Positions 8,277 through 20,592 of a stretch of DNA of 64,000 nt are shown in pieces (position 1 is the first letter of the stretch; the number at the start of each line of letters is the position of its first letter). The notes under the pieces are model-generated. The model was not told the origin of the DNA, searched no databases, and saw only the letters and a program-made list of their open reading frames with translations. The translations under genes were made by a program, and so were the position numbers. Source of the stretch: Streptomyces iakyrus (GTDB taxonomy: Bacteria; Actinomycetota; Actinomycetes; Streptomycetales; Streptomycetaceae); NCBI RefSeq assembly GCF_000717055.1, contig NZ_JNXI01000019.1:124001-188000 (forward strand), in the 5' to 3' direction.

Positions 8277-8873
8277 ATGTCCGAGGTGAAGATCTCCGCC
8301 GCGACGCGCACCGAGTTCGGCAAGGGTGCCGCGCGCCGTATCCGTCGTGAAGACAAGGTTCCGGGTGTCCTGTACGGGCACGGTTCGGACCCGCTGCACC
8401 TGACCCTGCCGGGTCACGACCTGCTGATGGCGCTGCGTACGCCGAACGTGCTGATCGCGCTGGACATCGACGGCAAGTCGAACGAGCTGGCGATTCCGAA
8501 GTCGGTGCAGCGTGACCCGCTGAAGGGCTTCCTGGAGCACGTGGACCTGCTGCTGGTGAAGCGCGGCGAGCAGGTCACGGTCGAGATCCCGGTGCACACC
8601 GAGGGCGAGCTGGCCCCGGGTGGCTTCCTGCTGGAGCACGTGCTGAACGCGCTGCCGGTGGAGGCCGAGGCGACCCACATCCCGGAGTCGGTGACGGTCT
8701 CCGTCGAGGGTCTGGCCGCGGGTGACTCGATCCTGGCCAAGGACATCACGCTGCCGAAGGGCACGAAGCTGAACGTCGAGGAGGACGCCGTCGTTCTGCA
8801 GGTCCTGGCCGCGCAGGCCGAGGAGGCCCCGGAGGGCGAGGAGGCCGCTGAGGAAGAGGCCGCCGAGGCCTGA
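8277..8873 (+). CDS. rplY: Ribosomal protein bL25, CTC form
   Basis: A 198-residue CTC-type L25 that binds 5S rRNA in the large subunit. The N-terminal half is the L25 beta-barrel (RIRREDKVPGVLYGHG, and VQRDPLKGFLEHVDLLLVK). The C-terminal half is the TL5/CTC extension, ending in an acidic Glu/Ala-rich tail. The start at 8277 is preferred over the upstream GTG at 8271 because GAGGA lies 6 bases before it and the family begins M-S-E-V-K. A strong hairpin separates it from pth. Confidence 0.96.
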   Translation: MSEVKISAATRTEFGKGAARRIRREDKVPGVLYGHGSDPLHLTLPGHDLLMALRTPNVLIALDIDGKSNELAIPKSVQRDPLKGFLEHVDLLLVKRGEQVTVEIPVHTEGELAPGGFLLEHVLNALPVEAEATHIPESVTVSVEGLAAGDSILAKDITLPKGTKLNVEEDAVVLQVLAAQAEEAPEGEEAAEEEAAEA

Positions 8874-8891
8874 TCCTCTGCGTCGTCGTTT

Positions 8892-8928
8892 CGTCGGCCG
8901 CTGTTCCCGTGCGGGGCAGCGGCCGACG
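8892..8928 (+). terminator. Hairpin terminator between rplY and pth
   Basis: A 12-bp perfect stem, CGTCGGCCGCTG (8892-8903) with CAGCGGCCGACG (8917-8928), loop 13 bases. It ends shortly before the pth ribosome-binding site and may attenuate read-through from rplY. Confidence 0.75.
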
Positions 8929-8948
8929 CGTATGAAGGAGACATGGAC

Positions 8949-9545
8949 GTGACGACCGATGCCGCCGCTCCCTGGTTGATCGTGGGGCTGGGCAATCCGG
9001 GGCCGGAGTACGCGGGGAACCGGCACAACGTGGGTTTCATGGTGGCCGATCTGCTGGCGGACCGGGTCGGGGGGAGGTTCAAGCGGGCCGGGCGGGCGCA
9101 GGCGCAGGTCGTTGAGGGCCGGATCGGGCCGCCGGGGCCGTTGAACCGGCGGGTGGTGCTGGCGAAGCCGATGTCGTTCATGAATCTGTCGGGTGGGCCG
9201 GTGAACGCGCTGCGGGATTTCTACAAGGTGCCGGTGGCTCATGTGGTGGCGATTCATGATGAGTTGGACATCGATTACGGGGTGCTGCGGCTGAAGCTCG
9301 GTGGTGGCGACAACGGGCACAACGGGTTGAAGTCGATGACGAAGGCGTTCGGGGCGGATTATCACCGGGTGCGGTTCGGGATCGGGCGGCCGCCGGGGCG
9401 GATGCCGGTGGCGGATTTCGTGCTGAAGGATTTCTCGTCGGCGGAGCGCAAGGAGCTGGACTACTTCGTGGACCGGGCTGCGGACGCGGTGGAGTGTCTG
9501 GTGATCGAGGGGCTGGAGCGGGCGCAAAGCACGTACAACTCCTGA
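8949..9545 (+). CDS. pth: Peptidyl-tRNA hydrolase
   Basis: It recycles tRNA from prematurely released peptidyl-tRNA in the cytoplasm. The protein shows the family hallmarks [20 protein letters not shown] (catalytic His in NRHN), [19 protein letters not shown] (the Asp that orients the His) and [13 protein letters not shown] place the start at GTG 8949, 8 bases after GAAGGAG; the in-frame ATG at 8943 is only 2 bases from that ribosome site. About 198 residues, normal size. Linkage to rplY is widely conserved. Confidence 0.95.
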   Translation: MTTDAAAPWLIVGLGNPGPEYAGNRHNVGFMVADLLADRVGGRFKRAGRAQAQVVEGRIGPPGPLNRRVVLAKPMSFMNLSGGPVNALRDFYKVPVAHVVAIHDELDIDYGVLRLKLGGGDNGHNGLKSMTKAFGADYHRVRFGIGRPPGRMPVADFVLKDFSSAERKELDYFVDRAADAVECLVIEGLERAQSTYNS

Positions 9546-9577
9546 CTTGTCCCCCGGCGAGGTTGACGGGCCGTTCA

Positions 9578-9604
9578 GGCATGGCCAATGATCCCGGCCA
9601 TGCC
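9578..9604. terminator. Perfect hairpin after pth that covers the next start codon
   Basis: GGCATGGCC (9578-9586) and GGCCATGCC (9596-9604) form a perfect 9-bp stem with a 9-base loop, 33 bases after the pth stop. Its right arm contains the likely ATG of the next gene, so it may end pth transcripts, restrain translation of that gene, or both. Confidence 0.5.
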
Positions 9605-10091
9605 TGCCCATGCCACCCCTTCGTCTCCGGCCTCGGCCGTCGTGTTGCGGTTCGGGCGGTTCGCGGCGATGGGTGCGGTCGCGGTGCTGATCCTGATCGC
9701 GGGTGTGTGGGCGTCGTGGGGTACGGCGCAGCACGTGATGCTGACGAAGGGCCGGGAGCGGGGCACGGTCGAGGTGGTGCGGTGCGCATCCGATGCGTGC
9801 TGGGGGCGGTTCACGCCGTCGTCGGCGGGTGCGCAGCCGAGGTCGCGGGTGGTGCTGGAGAAGTCGGTCGCGGTGGAGAGGGGCCGGACCTACACGGTGG
9901 TCGTGAAGCCGGGCGGTGAGGACGCGGTGCGTTCGGGCCCGGCGGGGGTGTTGTACGCCTGGGTTCCGCTGGGTGGTGCCCTGTTGCTGGCGTCCATCGT
10001 GGTGGCGGGTGGTCTGTTGCGGACGCGGGCGGCGTGGGTGCTGGCGCTGTCGGGGGTGGCGTTGTTGACGGCGGCGTTCGTGACCGTCTGA
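9600..10091 (+). CDS. Small membrane protein of unknown function
   Basis: About 163 residues. A hydrophobic segment near the N-terminus (FAAMGAVAVLILIAGVWASW) is followed by an exported loop of about 75 residues with two close cysteines (RCASDACWGRF). Two further membrane segments (VPLGGALLLASIVVAGGLL and AWVLALSGVALLTAAFVTV) end the protein. I do not recognise the family. ATG 9600 and ATG 9588 are both possible; neither has a good ribosome site, and 9600 lies in a perfect hairpin. Strong codon bias supports it as a real gene. Confidence 0.7.
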   Translation: MPAHATPSSPASAVVLRFGRFAAMGAVAVLILIAGVWASWGTAQHVMLTKGRERGTVEVVRCASDACWGRFTPSSAGAQPRSRVVLEKSVAVERGRTYTVVVKPGGEDAVRSGPAGVLYAWVPLGGALLLASIVVAGGLLRTRAAWVLALSGVALLTAAFVTV

Positions 10092-10253
10092 GGGGTTGGG
10101 GCGTTCTCTCCCTTCTGTGGGGGGACGAGCGTTGTGTGTTCGTGATTGACGCGTCTGCGGACGACGCCAGAAGCTGAGCCGCCCCCTCCACATCTTCCCG
10201 GTCCTGGTGGCCCGGCGTCGGCGGGCCGGCCGCGGCTGACGTACGGCGTGAGC

Positions 10254-10286
10254 GTGCCCCCGAACCTGTGCGAGGTTCGGGGGCAC
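10254..10286. terminator. Bidirectional hairpin terminator between convergent genes
   Basis: A 14-bp perfect stem (10254-10267 with 10273-10286; arms GTGCCCCCGAACCT and AGGTTCGGGGGCAC) and a 5-base loop. It sits between the ends of the membrane-protein gene and ppc, serving both strands. Confidence 0.9.
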
Positions 10287-10308
10287 GGTCGTGTGCGGGG
10301 CCGCGGGT

Positions 10309-13041
<2,733 letters not shown>

Positions 13042-13239
13042 AGGTGCGGCTCCTTGCAGTGTTGAAGCTCGTCTGGGAGGGGAACCCGGACGCCGTCTCG
13101 CGCGGCGGGGCGCCGCATGTGGATCGGACATCCGGGAGGAAATCAGAGCGGACCGCGCTGTCCGACCGACTCCAGGATAGGTGTCGGCCGGGACGCGCAG
13201 GCTCGCGGGCTCTTGCCGCCGGGCGACGCACTGCCATAC

Positions 13240-13268
13240 TTACGATGCCGTAGGTTACGGAACCGTAG
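13240..13268. promoter_or_regulatory. TetR-type operator upstream of the desaturase
   Basis: Overlapping inverted half-sites occur: TACGATGCCGTA (13241-13252), then TACGG-AA-CCGTA (13256-13267). CCGTA and TACGG repeats of this form are seen at operators of TetR-family lipid regulators. The site lies about 70 bases ahead of the desaturase, whose operon encodes a TetR protein, so autoregulation is the simple reading. Confidence 0.55.
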
Positions 13269-13335
13269 GAAGCACGTCACGGCTGCCGTGCCCCGGCCAC
13301 TCCCTCTCCGTTCACATACCCCCCAGGGGACGCGT

Positions 13336-14349
13336 ATGACCAGTAGCTCCGACGTGATCGACACCGCCCCAGAGGTGCCCGGTCAGGCCACCGACGCCGC
13401 ATCCGCCACGCTGGGCGGCGAGAAGAAGCGGTCCATCGAGCAGATCGCCCTGCTCCTCTTCATCACCGTCCCGTTCGTCGCGCTGCTGGCGGCGGTTCCG
13501 CTGGCGTGGGGCTGGGGGGTGAGCTGGCTGGACCTCGGTCTGCTGGTCTTCTTCTATTACCTGGGGTGCCACGGCATCACGATCGGTTTCCACCGTCACT
13601 TCACCCACGGGTCCTTCAAGGCCAAGCGGCCGCTGAAGATCGCGCTGGCGATCGCGGGGTCGATGGCGGTCGAGGGTCCGCTGGTGCGCTGGGTGGCCGA
13701 TCACCGCAAGCATCACAAGTTCTCCGACGCGGAGGGTGACCCGCATTCGCCGTGGCGGTTCGGGGAGACCCTTCCGGCGCTGATGAAGGGCCTGTGGTGG
13801 GCGCACATCGGATGGATGTTCGACGAGGAGCAGACGTCGCAGGAGAAGTACGCCCCGGACCTGATCAAGGACAAGACGCTCCGGAACATCTCCCGCCAGT
13901 TCGTGCTGTGGACGGTGGTGTCGCTGGCGCTGCCGCCGCTGATCGGCGGTCTGGTCATGATGTCCTGGTGGGGCGCGTTCACCGGCTTCTTCTGGGGTTC
14001 GCTCGTCCGGGTGGCCCTGCTGCACCACGTGACCTGGTCGATCAACTCGATCTGCCACGCGGTGGGCAAGCGGCCCTTCAAGTCGCGCGACCGTTCGGGC
14101 AACGTGTGGTGGCTGGCGGTCCTGTCCTGCGGTGAGTCCTGGCACAACCTGCACCACGCCGACCCGACCTCGGCGCGGCACGGCGTGATGCGCGGCCAGC
14201 TGGATTCGTCCGCCCGGCTGATCCGCTGGTTCGAGATGGCGGGCTGGGCGTACGACGTGCGCTGGCCGTCACGCTCCCGTATCGATTCGCGCCGTAACAC
14301 CGGGGAAGGCGGCTCCCCGAGCGGGAAGGAGCCCGTCGAGGCGGCATGA
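13336..14349 (+). CDS. Membrane fatty acid (acyl-CoA) desaturase
   Basis: A 337-residue integral membrane di-iron desaturase of the delta-9 acyl-CoA type, which puts a double bond in fatty acyl chains to adjust membrane fluidity. Three histidine boxes are present in order: GFHRHFTHG, VADHRKHHKF and SWHNLHHADP. Hydrophobic segments flank them (IALLLFITVPFVALLAAV, LDLGLLVFFYYLGCHGI). ATG 13336 follows AGGGGACGCGT; the much longer open frame upstream is not coding. It overlaps the TetR gene by 4 bases (ATGA), so the two are translationally coupled. Confidence 0.93.
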   Translation: MTSSSDVIDTAPEVPGQATDAASATLGGEKKRSIEQIALLLFITVPFVALLAAVPLAWGWGVSWLDLGLLVFFYYLGCHGITIGFHRHFTHGSFKAKRPLKIALAIAGSMAVEGPLVRWVADHRKHHKFSDAEGDPHSPWRFGETLPALMKGLWWAHIGWMFDEEQTSQEKYAPDLIKDKTLRNISRQFVLWTVVSLALPPLIGGLVMMSWWGAFTGFFWGSLVRVALLHHVTWSINSICHAVGKRPFKSRDRSGNVWWLAVLSCGESWHNLHHADPTSARHGVMRGQLDSSARLIRWFEMAGWAYDVRWPSRSRIDSRRNTGEGGSPSGKEPVEAA

Positions 14350-15023
14350 TGGTCGCTGTGGCGACCGACTCGAGCAGCACCCCAGGCAACGACAAGCCGC
14401 GGCGAGCGCGTCGCACCCGGATGACCGGTGCCGAGCGCCGTCAGCAACTGCTGGAGATCGGTCGCACGCTCTTCGCGGCGAAGGGCTTCGAGGGCACGTC
14501 GGTGGAGGAGATCGCGGCGAAGGCCGGCGTCTCGAAGCCGGTGGTGTACGAGCACTTCGGCGGCAAGGAAGGGCTGTACGCGGTCGTCGTGGACCGTGAG
14601 ATGCGGCGTCTGCTGGACATGGTGACCAGTTCGCTCACGGCCGGTCACCCTCGCGAACTGTGCGAACAGGCGGCGTTCGCCCTGCTGGACTACATCGAGG
14701 AGTACACGGACGGGTTCCGCATCCTCGTCCGCGACTCCCCCATCCCCCAGTCGACGGGTACCTTCGCCTCGCTGATCTCGGACATCGCCACCCAGGTGGA
14801 GGACATCCTGGGCCGCGAGTTCAAGAGCCGCGGCTTCGACCCGAAGCTGGCGCCGCTGTACGCCCAGGCGCTGGTCGGCATGGTCGCGCTGACCGGCCAG
14901 TGGTGGCTGGACGTGCGCAGGCCGAAGAAGGCCGAGGTGGCCGCGCATCTGGTGAACCTGGCCTGGCACGGCCTGGACGGGATAGAGGCCAAGCCGCACC
15001 TGATAGGGCGCCGCAAGGCCTGA
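14346..15023 (+). CDS. TetR-family regulator coupled to the desaturase
   Basis: 225 residues. The N-terminal HTH is typical of TetR (RRQQLLEIGRTLFAAKGFEG, SVEEIAAKAGVSKPVVYEHF). The C-terminal domain is the ligand-binding, dimerising part. The start overlaps the desaturase stop, so it is made in step with the enzyme and probably represses the operon through the inverted repeats at 13240-13268. By analogy with DesT/FasR-like regulators the ligand may be an acyl-CoA; that is inference. Confidence 0.9.
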   Translation: MMVAVATDSSSTPGNDKPRRARRTRMTGAERRQQLLEIGRTLFAAKGFEGTSVEEIAAKAGVSKPVVYEHFGGKEGLYAVVVDREMRRLLDMVTSSLTAGHPRELCEQAAFALLDYIEEYTDGFRILVRDSPIPQSTGTFASLISDIATQVEDILGREFKSRGFDPKLAPLYAQALVGMVALTGQWWLDVRRPKKAEVAAHLVNLAWHGLDGIEAKPHLIGRRKA

Positions 15024-15077
15024 CCCTCCCTGGCGTTGTCGCACCTCCCCCGCCGACGCGAGCGGGGGTGGTGGTCG

Positions 15078-15908
15078 TCAGCCCGGCTTCCGGGCGACGG
15101 CGAAGACCCGGCGGAACGGGAACGGCGTGCCGTGCGGGCCGGCCGGATACGCCTCGCGCAGGGCCGCCCGGTACTCGGCGACGAAGTCCTCCCGCGCCTC
15201 GGGCTCGTCGGCGAGGGCGGTCAGCACGGGCCGCAGGCCGGTCCCCTTCACCCAGTCGAGCACCGGGTCCTCGCCCTGGAGCAGGTGGATGTACGTCGTC
15301 TCCCACACGTCGGCCGCGCAGCCGAGGGACGTCAGCCGCTCCAGGTAGGCCTCGGGATCGAGGACGGCGTCGGCGTGGCGCAGGACGCCGTCGAGCCGGT
15401 CGCGCCAGCGCGGCAGGGCGGCGATGTCGCGCATGAGCCGGTGGCTGGGGGCGTCGAAGTTTCCCGGCACCTGGAAGGCAAGGGTGCCGCCGGGTTTCAG
15501 ACCGGCCGTCCAGTCGGCGAACCGTTCGGCGTGCCCGGGCACCCACTGGAGCGTGGCGTTGCTGACGATCAGGTCGAACGGCTCCTTTGGCGCCCACGTC
15601 CGTACGTCGGCGTGGCCGAAGTCGAGACGCCCGCCGCCCGGGGTCGGCCCCTCGTGGTCGACGTGGGCCTTGTCGAGCATCTCGGGCGAGTTGTCGTAGC
15701 CGGTGATCAGGGCGGTGGGCCAACGGGCGGCGAGCAGCGCGGTGACGTTGCCGGGGCCGCAGCCGAGGTCGGCGATGCGGGGACGGCCTGCGGGCGGCTG
15801 CGCCGGCGGGTCGGGGAGGCGGGCGAGGAGGTCGGCGAAGGGGCGAGCGCGGTGGCCGGCGTGCCGGAGGTACTGGCCGGGGTCCCAGGTGGGGGCGGCT
15901 GCGGGCAT
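15078..15908 (-). CDS. tam: Trans-aconitate 2-methyltransferase
   Basis: It uses S-adenosylmethionine to methylate trans-aconitate, an inhibitor of aconitase that forms spontaneously from cis-aconitate. The 276-residue protein has the Rossmann SAM motif IADLGCGPGNVTALLA and the Tam-typical YDNSPEMLDKA, VSNATLQWVPGH and AFQVPGNFDAPSH segments. ATG 15908 is chosen over 15968 because AGGAGG precedes it. It is divergent from a MarR-type gene, the arrangement of tam and tamR in S. coelicolor, where TamR represses tam and responds to trans-aconitate and related metabolites. Confidence 0.92.
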   Translation of the reverse strand: MPAAAPTWDPGQYLRHAGHRARPFADLLARLPDPPAQPPAGRPRIADLGCGPGNVTALLAARWPTALITGYDNSPEMLDKAHVDHEGPTPGGGRLDFGHADVRTWAPKEPFDLIVSNATLQWVPGHAERFADWTAGLKPGGTLAFQVPGNFDAPSHRLMRDIAALPRWRDRLDGVLRHADAVLDPEAYLERLTSLGCAADVWETTYIHLLQGEDPVLDWVKGTGLRPVLTALADEPEAREDFVAEYRAALREAYPAGPHGTPFPFRRVFAVARKPG

Positions 15909-15971
15909 GGGTCCTCCTGGTGTCCTGGTGGTGACCGTACGGGACGCACACCCAGCGTGATCGAGCATCTA

Positions 15972-16000
15972 TCTCGATGTCAAGAAACTAGACATCAAGA
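15972..16000. promoter_or_regulatory. TamR operator between tam and tamR
   Basis: An inverted repeat, TCTCGATGTC (15972-15981) and GACATCAAGA (15991-16000), 9 of 10 positions complementary with a 9-base spacer. It lies in the 127-base gap between the divergent tam and tamR starts, where the MarR-family repressor is expected to bind. Confidence 0.7.
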
Positions 16001-16035
16001 GACTCTACGTCGACACAACCACTACACTGATCGTC

Positions 16036-16533
16036 ATGGAGGACGAGGTCGATCGGCTGGTCGCAGCGTGGCGCCGGGAGCGCCCGGACCTCGACGTGGA
16101 ACCGCTCGAGGTACTCAGCCGTGTGAGCCGACTGGCCCGGCATCTGGACCGGGCCCGGCGGCTGGCGTTCTCCGAGCACAACCTGGAGCCGTGGGAGTTC
16201 GACGTCCTGACGGCGCTGCGCCGTGCGGGCACGCCGTACCAGCTCTCGCCGGGACAGCTCCTCACCCAGACCCTGGTCACCTCGGGCACGATGACGAACC
16301 GCATCGACCGCCTGGCCAAGAAGGGCCTGGTGGAGCGGCTCCCCGACCCCAGTGACCGCCGGGGCGTCCTGGTCCGGCTGACGGACGAGGGCCGGGACCG
16401 CGCGGACCAGGCCCTGGCGGGTCTGCTGGACCAGGAGCGCGCGATCCTCGCGGAGCTGTCCCGAGCCCAGCGCGGCGAACTGGCGGGGCTGCTACGCCAG
16501 CTGACCGCCCCGTTCGACAACATCCCCGGCTAG
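16036..16533 (+). CDS. tamR: MarR-family regulator TamR
   Basis: 165 residues with a central winged helix (LLTQTLVTSGTMTNRIDRLAKKGLVER, wing DPSDRRGVLVRLTDEGR). The N-terminal helix region VSRLARHLDRARRLAF is longer than in basal MarR proteins, as in the UrtR/TamR subgroup. It is divergent from tam across an inverted-repeat operator. Published work on S. coelicolor TamR links it to trans-aconitate and citrate sensing and to control of aconitase during oxidative stress. Its last 42 bases overlap the end of the convergent response-regulator gene. Confidence 0.92.
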   Translation: MEDEVDRLVAAWRRERPDLDVEPLEVLSRVSRLARHLDRARRLAFSEHNLEPWEFDVLTALRRAGTPYQLSPGQLLTQTLVTSGTMTNRIDRLAKKGLVERLPDPSDRRGVLVRLTDEGRDRADQALAGLLDQERAILAELSRAQRGELAGLLRQLTAPFDNIPG

Positions 16534-17259
16534 GTCCACGGGCCCGACCCCGGCCCGCCGCGCCAGGGCGACGGCGGCGAGGGTGGAATGCACGCCGAGC
16601 TTGCCGAGGACGTTCTGCATGTGGGTGCGCACGGTGTGCGGCGACAGGTACAGGCGCTCGGCGACGGCCTTGCGCCCCAGCCCCGCCACCATGCACCGCA
16701 GCACTTCCCGCTCACGCGGAGTGAGGGACTCGACGAGCCGCTCGCTCTCGGTGCGGTGCTTGCGCGCGGCGGTGAGCTCCCGCAGCACACCCGTCAGCAG
16801 GGCGGGAGGCAGATGCGTCTCCTCCCGCAGCACCCCGCGGATGACGGTGAGCAGCCGGGACAGGGAACAGTCCTTGGCGACCCATCCCGAGGCGCCGGCC
16901 TGCAGGGCGAGCGCGGCCCGCCGCGGATCGTCCTTCTCCGCGAGCACGACGATCCGTACGTTCGGCTGCGCCGAGCGCACGCCCGTGACGAGGGAGATCC
17001 CGTCGACGAGCCCGTCCTCGTTGCCCTCCTGCACGGGTACGGCCGGGCGGGCGCCCGGCACCTTGCCGCCCAGATCGGCGTCCACGAGCAGCACGTCGAA
17101 CCGCCGTCCCTCGGCGACCGCGCGCTCCAGGCTGCGCAGCGCGGCCGGACCGCTGCCGGCCGCCGAGACGTCGACATCGGGCTCGGCGGCCAGAGCCGCC
17201 GCGAGTGACTCCGCGAAGATGCGATGGTCGTCGACGACCAGGACTCGGATGCGAACCAC
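16492..17259 (-). CDS. NarL/LuxR-type response regulator
   Basis: 255 residues. An N-terminal receiver begins IRVLVVDDHRIFAESL, with the acidic pocket and phospho-acceptor Asp in VLLVDADLGG. The receiver has an extra segment after this Asp (KVPGARPAVPVQEGNEDGLVDG), so it may be atypical. The C-terminal LuxR HTH has LTPREREVLRCMVAGLGRKA and LYLSPHTVRTHMQNVLGKLG. The GTG at 17259 follows AAGGGGG. No sensor kinase is adjacent. Its 3' end overlaps tamR by 42 bases on the opposite strand. Confidence 0.9.
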   Translation of the reverse strand: MVRIRVLVVDDHRIFAESLAAALAAEPDVDVSAAGSGPAALRSLERAVAEGRRFDVLLVDADLGGKVPGARPAVPVQEGNEDGLVDGISLVTGVRSAQPNVRIVVLAEKDDPRRAALALQAGASGWVAKDCSLSRLLTVIRGVLREETHLPPALLTGVLRELTAARKHRTESERLVESLTPREREVLRCMVAGLGRKAVAERLYLSPHTVRTHMQNVLGKLGVHSTLAAVALARRAGVGPVDLAGDVVERGGQLA

Positions 17260-17566
17260 GAAACCCCCTTCCCCGAGCTCCCGAAGAGCAGGGGCTACCC
17301 CATCACCGGAGGATGACACCGCGCGGGTACGACGCCGGAGTGTCCGCAACCGCCGCGCCGACCGTCCGTCGTTGCCGCAGCAGCCTGTTCGGGTCGCCGC
17401 AGCCGCACGGCCGCCGCCGTGCAGTAACCGCTACCCCCACCCCGGGCGTCGTACCCGGCTGTCTCGCCCCCTGATCGGCACCGGCCCCCACCGGTGCTGT
17501 TCATCAGGGTACGGACGGGGGCCCGGAGCGGAAGGTTATTTGCAGAACTGACTGTCCGACGCGTTT
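17260..17566. other. Intergenic region, no gene seen
   Basis: About 307 bases between the divergent response-regulator and acetyltransferase genes. It presumably carries both promoters. I see no RNA gene, no convincing operator and no open frame with Streptomyces codon bias. Confidence 0.6.
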
Positions 17567-17578
17567 ATGGTGTGCCGC

Positions 17579-18025
17579 ATGTTCCGTCTTGAGACAGAAG
17601 TCGACAAGGCCCGACGTGATCTGCTCCGCACACGCCTGCGGGACACGAACACAGCCGCCTCTCCGGTCCTGCGCGCCCTGCGCGGGACTCCGGACGAAAG
17701 GGACGCCCCCTTGCATGTGTGGGCTGTGAACGACGGCGACGACGACCTCGCCGGCGGCCTGGTCGGCCACACCTGGGCGACCTGGCTGCACGTGACGTAC
17801 CTCTGGGTCGACGAACGCCACCGCGGCAGGGGCCTCGGCGCTCAGTTGCTCGCGCAGGCGGAACACATCGCGACGACGTCCCGCGGCTGCCGCGCGGCCC
17901 GCCTGGAAACCTGGGACTTCCAGGCGCCGCGGTTCTACGAGAAGCAGGGGTACGAGGTGGTGAGCGTGATCCCGGACTATCCGCCGGGGATCACGGAGTA
18001 TGCGTTGACGAAGAGGCTCGCCTGA
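17579..18025 (+). CDS. GNAT-family N-acetyltransferase
   Basis: About 148 residues. The GNAT core is clear: the acetyl-CoA loop VDERHRGRGLGAQLLAQAE (Q/R-x-x-G-x-G/A type), followed by RAARLETWDFQAPRFYEKQG, the beta5-alpha4 part. The substrate is unknown. Starts at 17567 and 17579 are possible; neither has a strong ribosome site, and I take the second because the conserved fold begins soon after. Confidence 0.85.
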   Translation: MFRLETEVDKARRDLLRTRLRDTNTAASPVLRALRGTPDERDAPLHVWAVNDGDDDLAGGLVGHTWATWLHVTYLWVDERHRGRGLGAQLLAQAEHIATTSRGCRAARLETWDFQAPRFYEKQGYEVVSVIPDYPPGITEYALTKRLA

Positions 18026-18080
18026 TCTGCCGGGCACAAGCCCTCGCTGACGCGCCGCGCCACAGCAGACCTCAAGGATC

Positions 18081-18410
18081 GTGTGGTGGGTGGCCGTCAA
18101 GAACCCCGAGATGAAGGACGACCCGGCGGCCAACGCCTGTACGCGCGACCCCTTCTGCGTCGACAACGGTGAGAACCCCGGCGTCCCCCAGGCCATCGAC
18201 ACCGAGACCCTCGCCGGGCTCGCTCACCAGCGCACCGTCGTGCCGCCGACCAGAGTCTCCCTGGCACCGAACGCCCGGTCGACGGTGAACGCGCCCACCT
18301 GGGTCTGGCTGGACAAGGGCGCCCTCAAGCCCGTCTCCGTCACGGCAAGTCTGCCCGGCACCGGGCTGTGGGCGACGACGACGGCGAAGCCGACCGCGGC
18401 GCCCTCGTAG
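18081..18410 (+). pseudogene. Remnant of a secreted Streptomyces protein gene
   Basis: The open frame lacks any signal peptide or plausible start but reads like the middle of the Streptomyces secreted proteins that contain TWVWLDK-type segments (APTWVWLDKGALKPVSVTAS, then LWATTTAKPTAAPS). The N-terminal export signal and the conserved C-terminal half are absent, so it looks like an internal fragment. Its TAG stop falls in the loop of the gal terminator hairpin. It may still be transcribed, but I do not expect a product. Confidence 0.55.
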
Positions 18411-18421
18411 GGCGAGGGCGC
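18399..18421. terminator. Hairpin terminator at the end of the gal operon
   Basis: A 9-bp perfect stem, GCGCCCTCG (18399-18407) with CGAGGGCGC (18413-18421), loop 5 bases, lying 18 bases beyond the galK stop on the minus strand. Confidence 0.75.
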
Positions 18422-18439
18422 CGCTTCGAATCGGGGTCG

Positions 18440-19603
<1,164 letters not shown>

Positions 19604-19629
19604 GCCTGACCCCTGACCTTCCGTACGTT

Positions 19630-20592
19630 TCAGTTGCCGCGCCGCTGCGCGAAGTCCCACGCGTCCGCGACGATTCCCGCGAGGTCCGCGCGGGACGGGT
19701 TCCAGCCCAGCTTCTCGCGGGCCGTGGCGGCCGAGGCCACCAGGACCGCCGGGTCACCGCCCCGGCGCGGGGCGACCACCTCCGGGATGGGGTGGCCGGT
19801 GACCGTGCGGACCGTTTCGATGACCTCGCGGACCGAGAAGCCGTTGCCGTTGCCGAGGTTGCAGATCAGGTGCTCTCCGGGGGCGGCGGCCGTCAGGGCC
19901 AGCAGGTGGGCCTCGGCCAGGTCCGCGACGTGGATGTAGTCGCGCACGCAGGTGCCGTCCGGCGTCGCGTAGTCGTCGCCGAAGACGGAGATCGCCTCGC
20001 GCCTGCCCTGCGCGACCTGGAGGACCAGCGGGATCAGGTGGGACTCGGGGTCGTGGCGCTCGCCGTACGCGCCGTAGGCGCCCGCGACGTTGAAGTAGCG
20101 CAGGGAGACCGCGCCCAGGCCGTGCGCCGCTGCCTCGCCCGTGATCATGTGGTCGACCGCGAGCTTGGAGGCGCCGTAGGGGTTGGTCGGGGACGTGGGC
20201 GCCGACTCGACGATGGGGACCTGCTCCGGCTCGCCGTACGTCGCCGCGGTCGAGGAGAAGACGAGCTTGCGGACGCCCGCCTCACGCATCGCGGCCAGCA
20301 GGGCCATGGTGCCGCCGACGTTGTTGTCCCAGTACTTCTCCGGCTTCACGACCGATTCGCCGACCTGGGAGGAGGCGGCGAAGTGGAGGACGCCGTCGAA
20401 GGAGAAGTCCAGCCATTTGGCGGCGTCGCGGATGTCGCCCTCGACGAACGTCGCACCCGCGGGAACGCCCTCGCGGAAGCCCGTGGAAAGGTTGTCGAGG
20501 ACGACGACCTCGTGACCGGCCTCCAGGAGATGCTGCGCGACCACGCTGCCGACGTATCCCGCGCCGCCTGTCACCAGGTACTTCCCGCTCAT
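19630..20592 (-). CDS. galE: UDP-glucose 4-epimerase
   Basis: It interconverts UDP-galactose and UDP-glucose. The 320-residue extended SDR has the NAD-binding GGAGYVGS at the N-terminus, the catalytic pair Y-x-x-x-K in [11 protein letters not shown], and STAATYGEP carrying the catalytic Thr/Ser. Its start overlaps the galT stop by 4 bases (ATGA). In S. lividans and S. coelicolor a second, constitutive promoter lies ahead of galE; I did not locate one here. Confidence 0.96.
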   Translation of the reverse strand: MSGKYLVTGGAGYVGSVVAQHLLEAGHEVVVLDNLSTGFREGVPAGATFVEGDIRDAAKWLDFSFDGVLHFAASSQVGESVVKPEKYWDNNVGGTMALLAAMREAGVRKLVFSSTAATYGEPEQVPIVESAPTSPTNPYGASKLAVDHMITGEAAAHGLGAVSLRYFNVAGAYGAYGERHDPESHLIPLVLQVAQGRREAISVFGDDYATPDGTCVRDYIHVADLAEAHLLALTAAAPGEHLICNLGNGNGFSVREVIETVRTVTGHPIPEVVAPRRGGDPAVLVASAATAREKLGWNPSRADLAGIVADAWDFAQRRGN

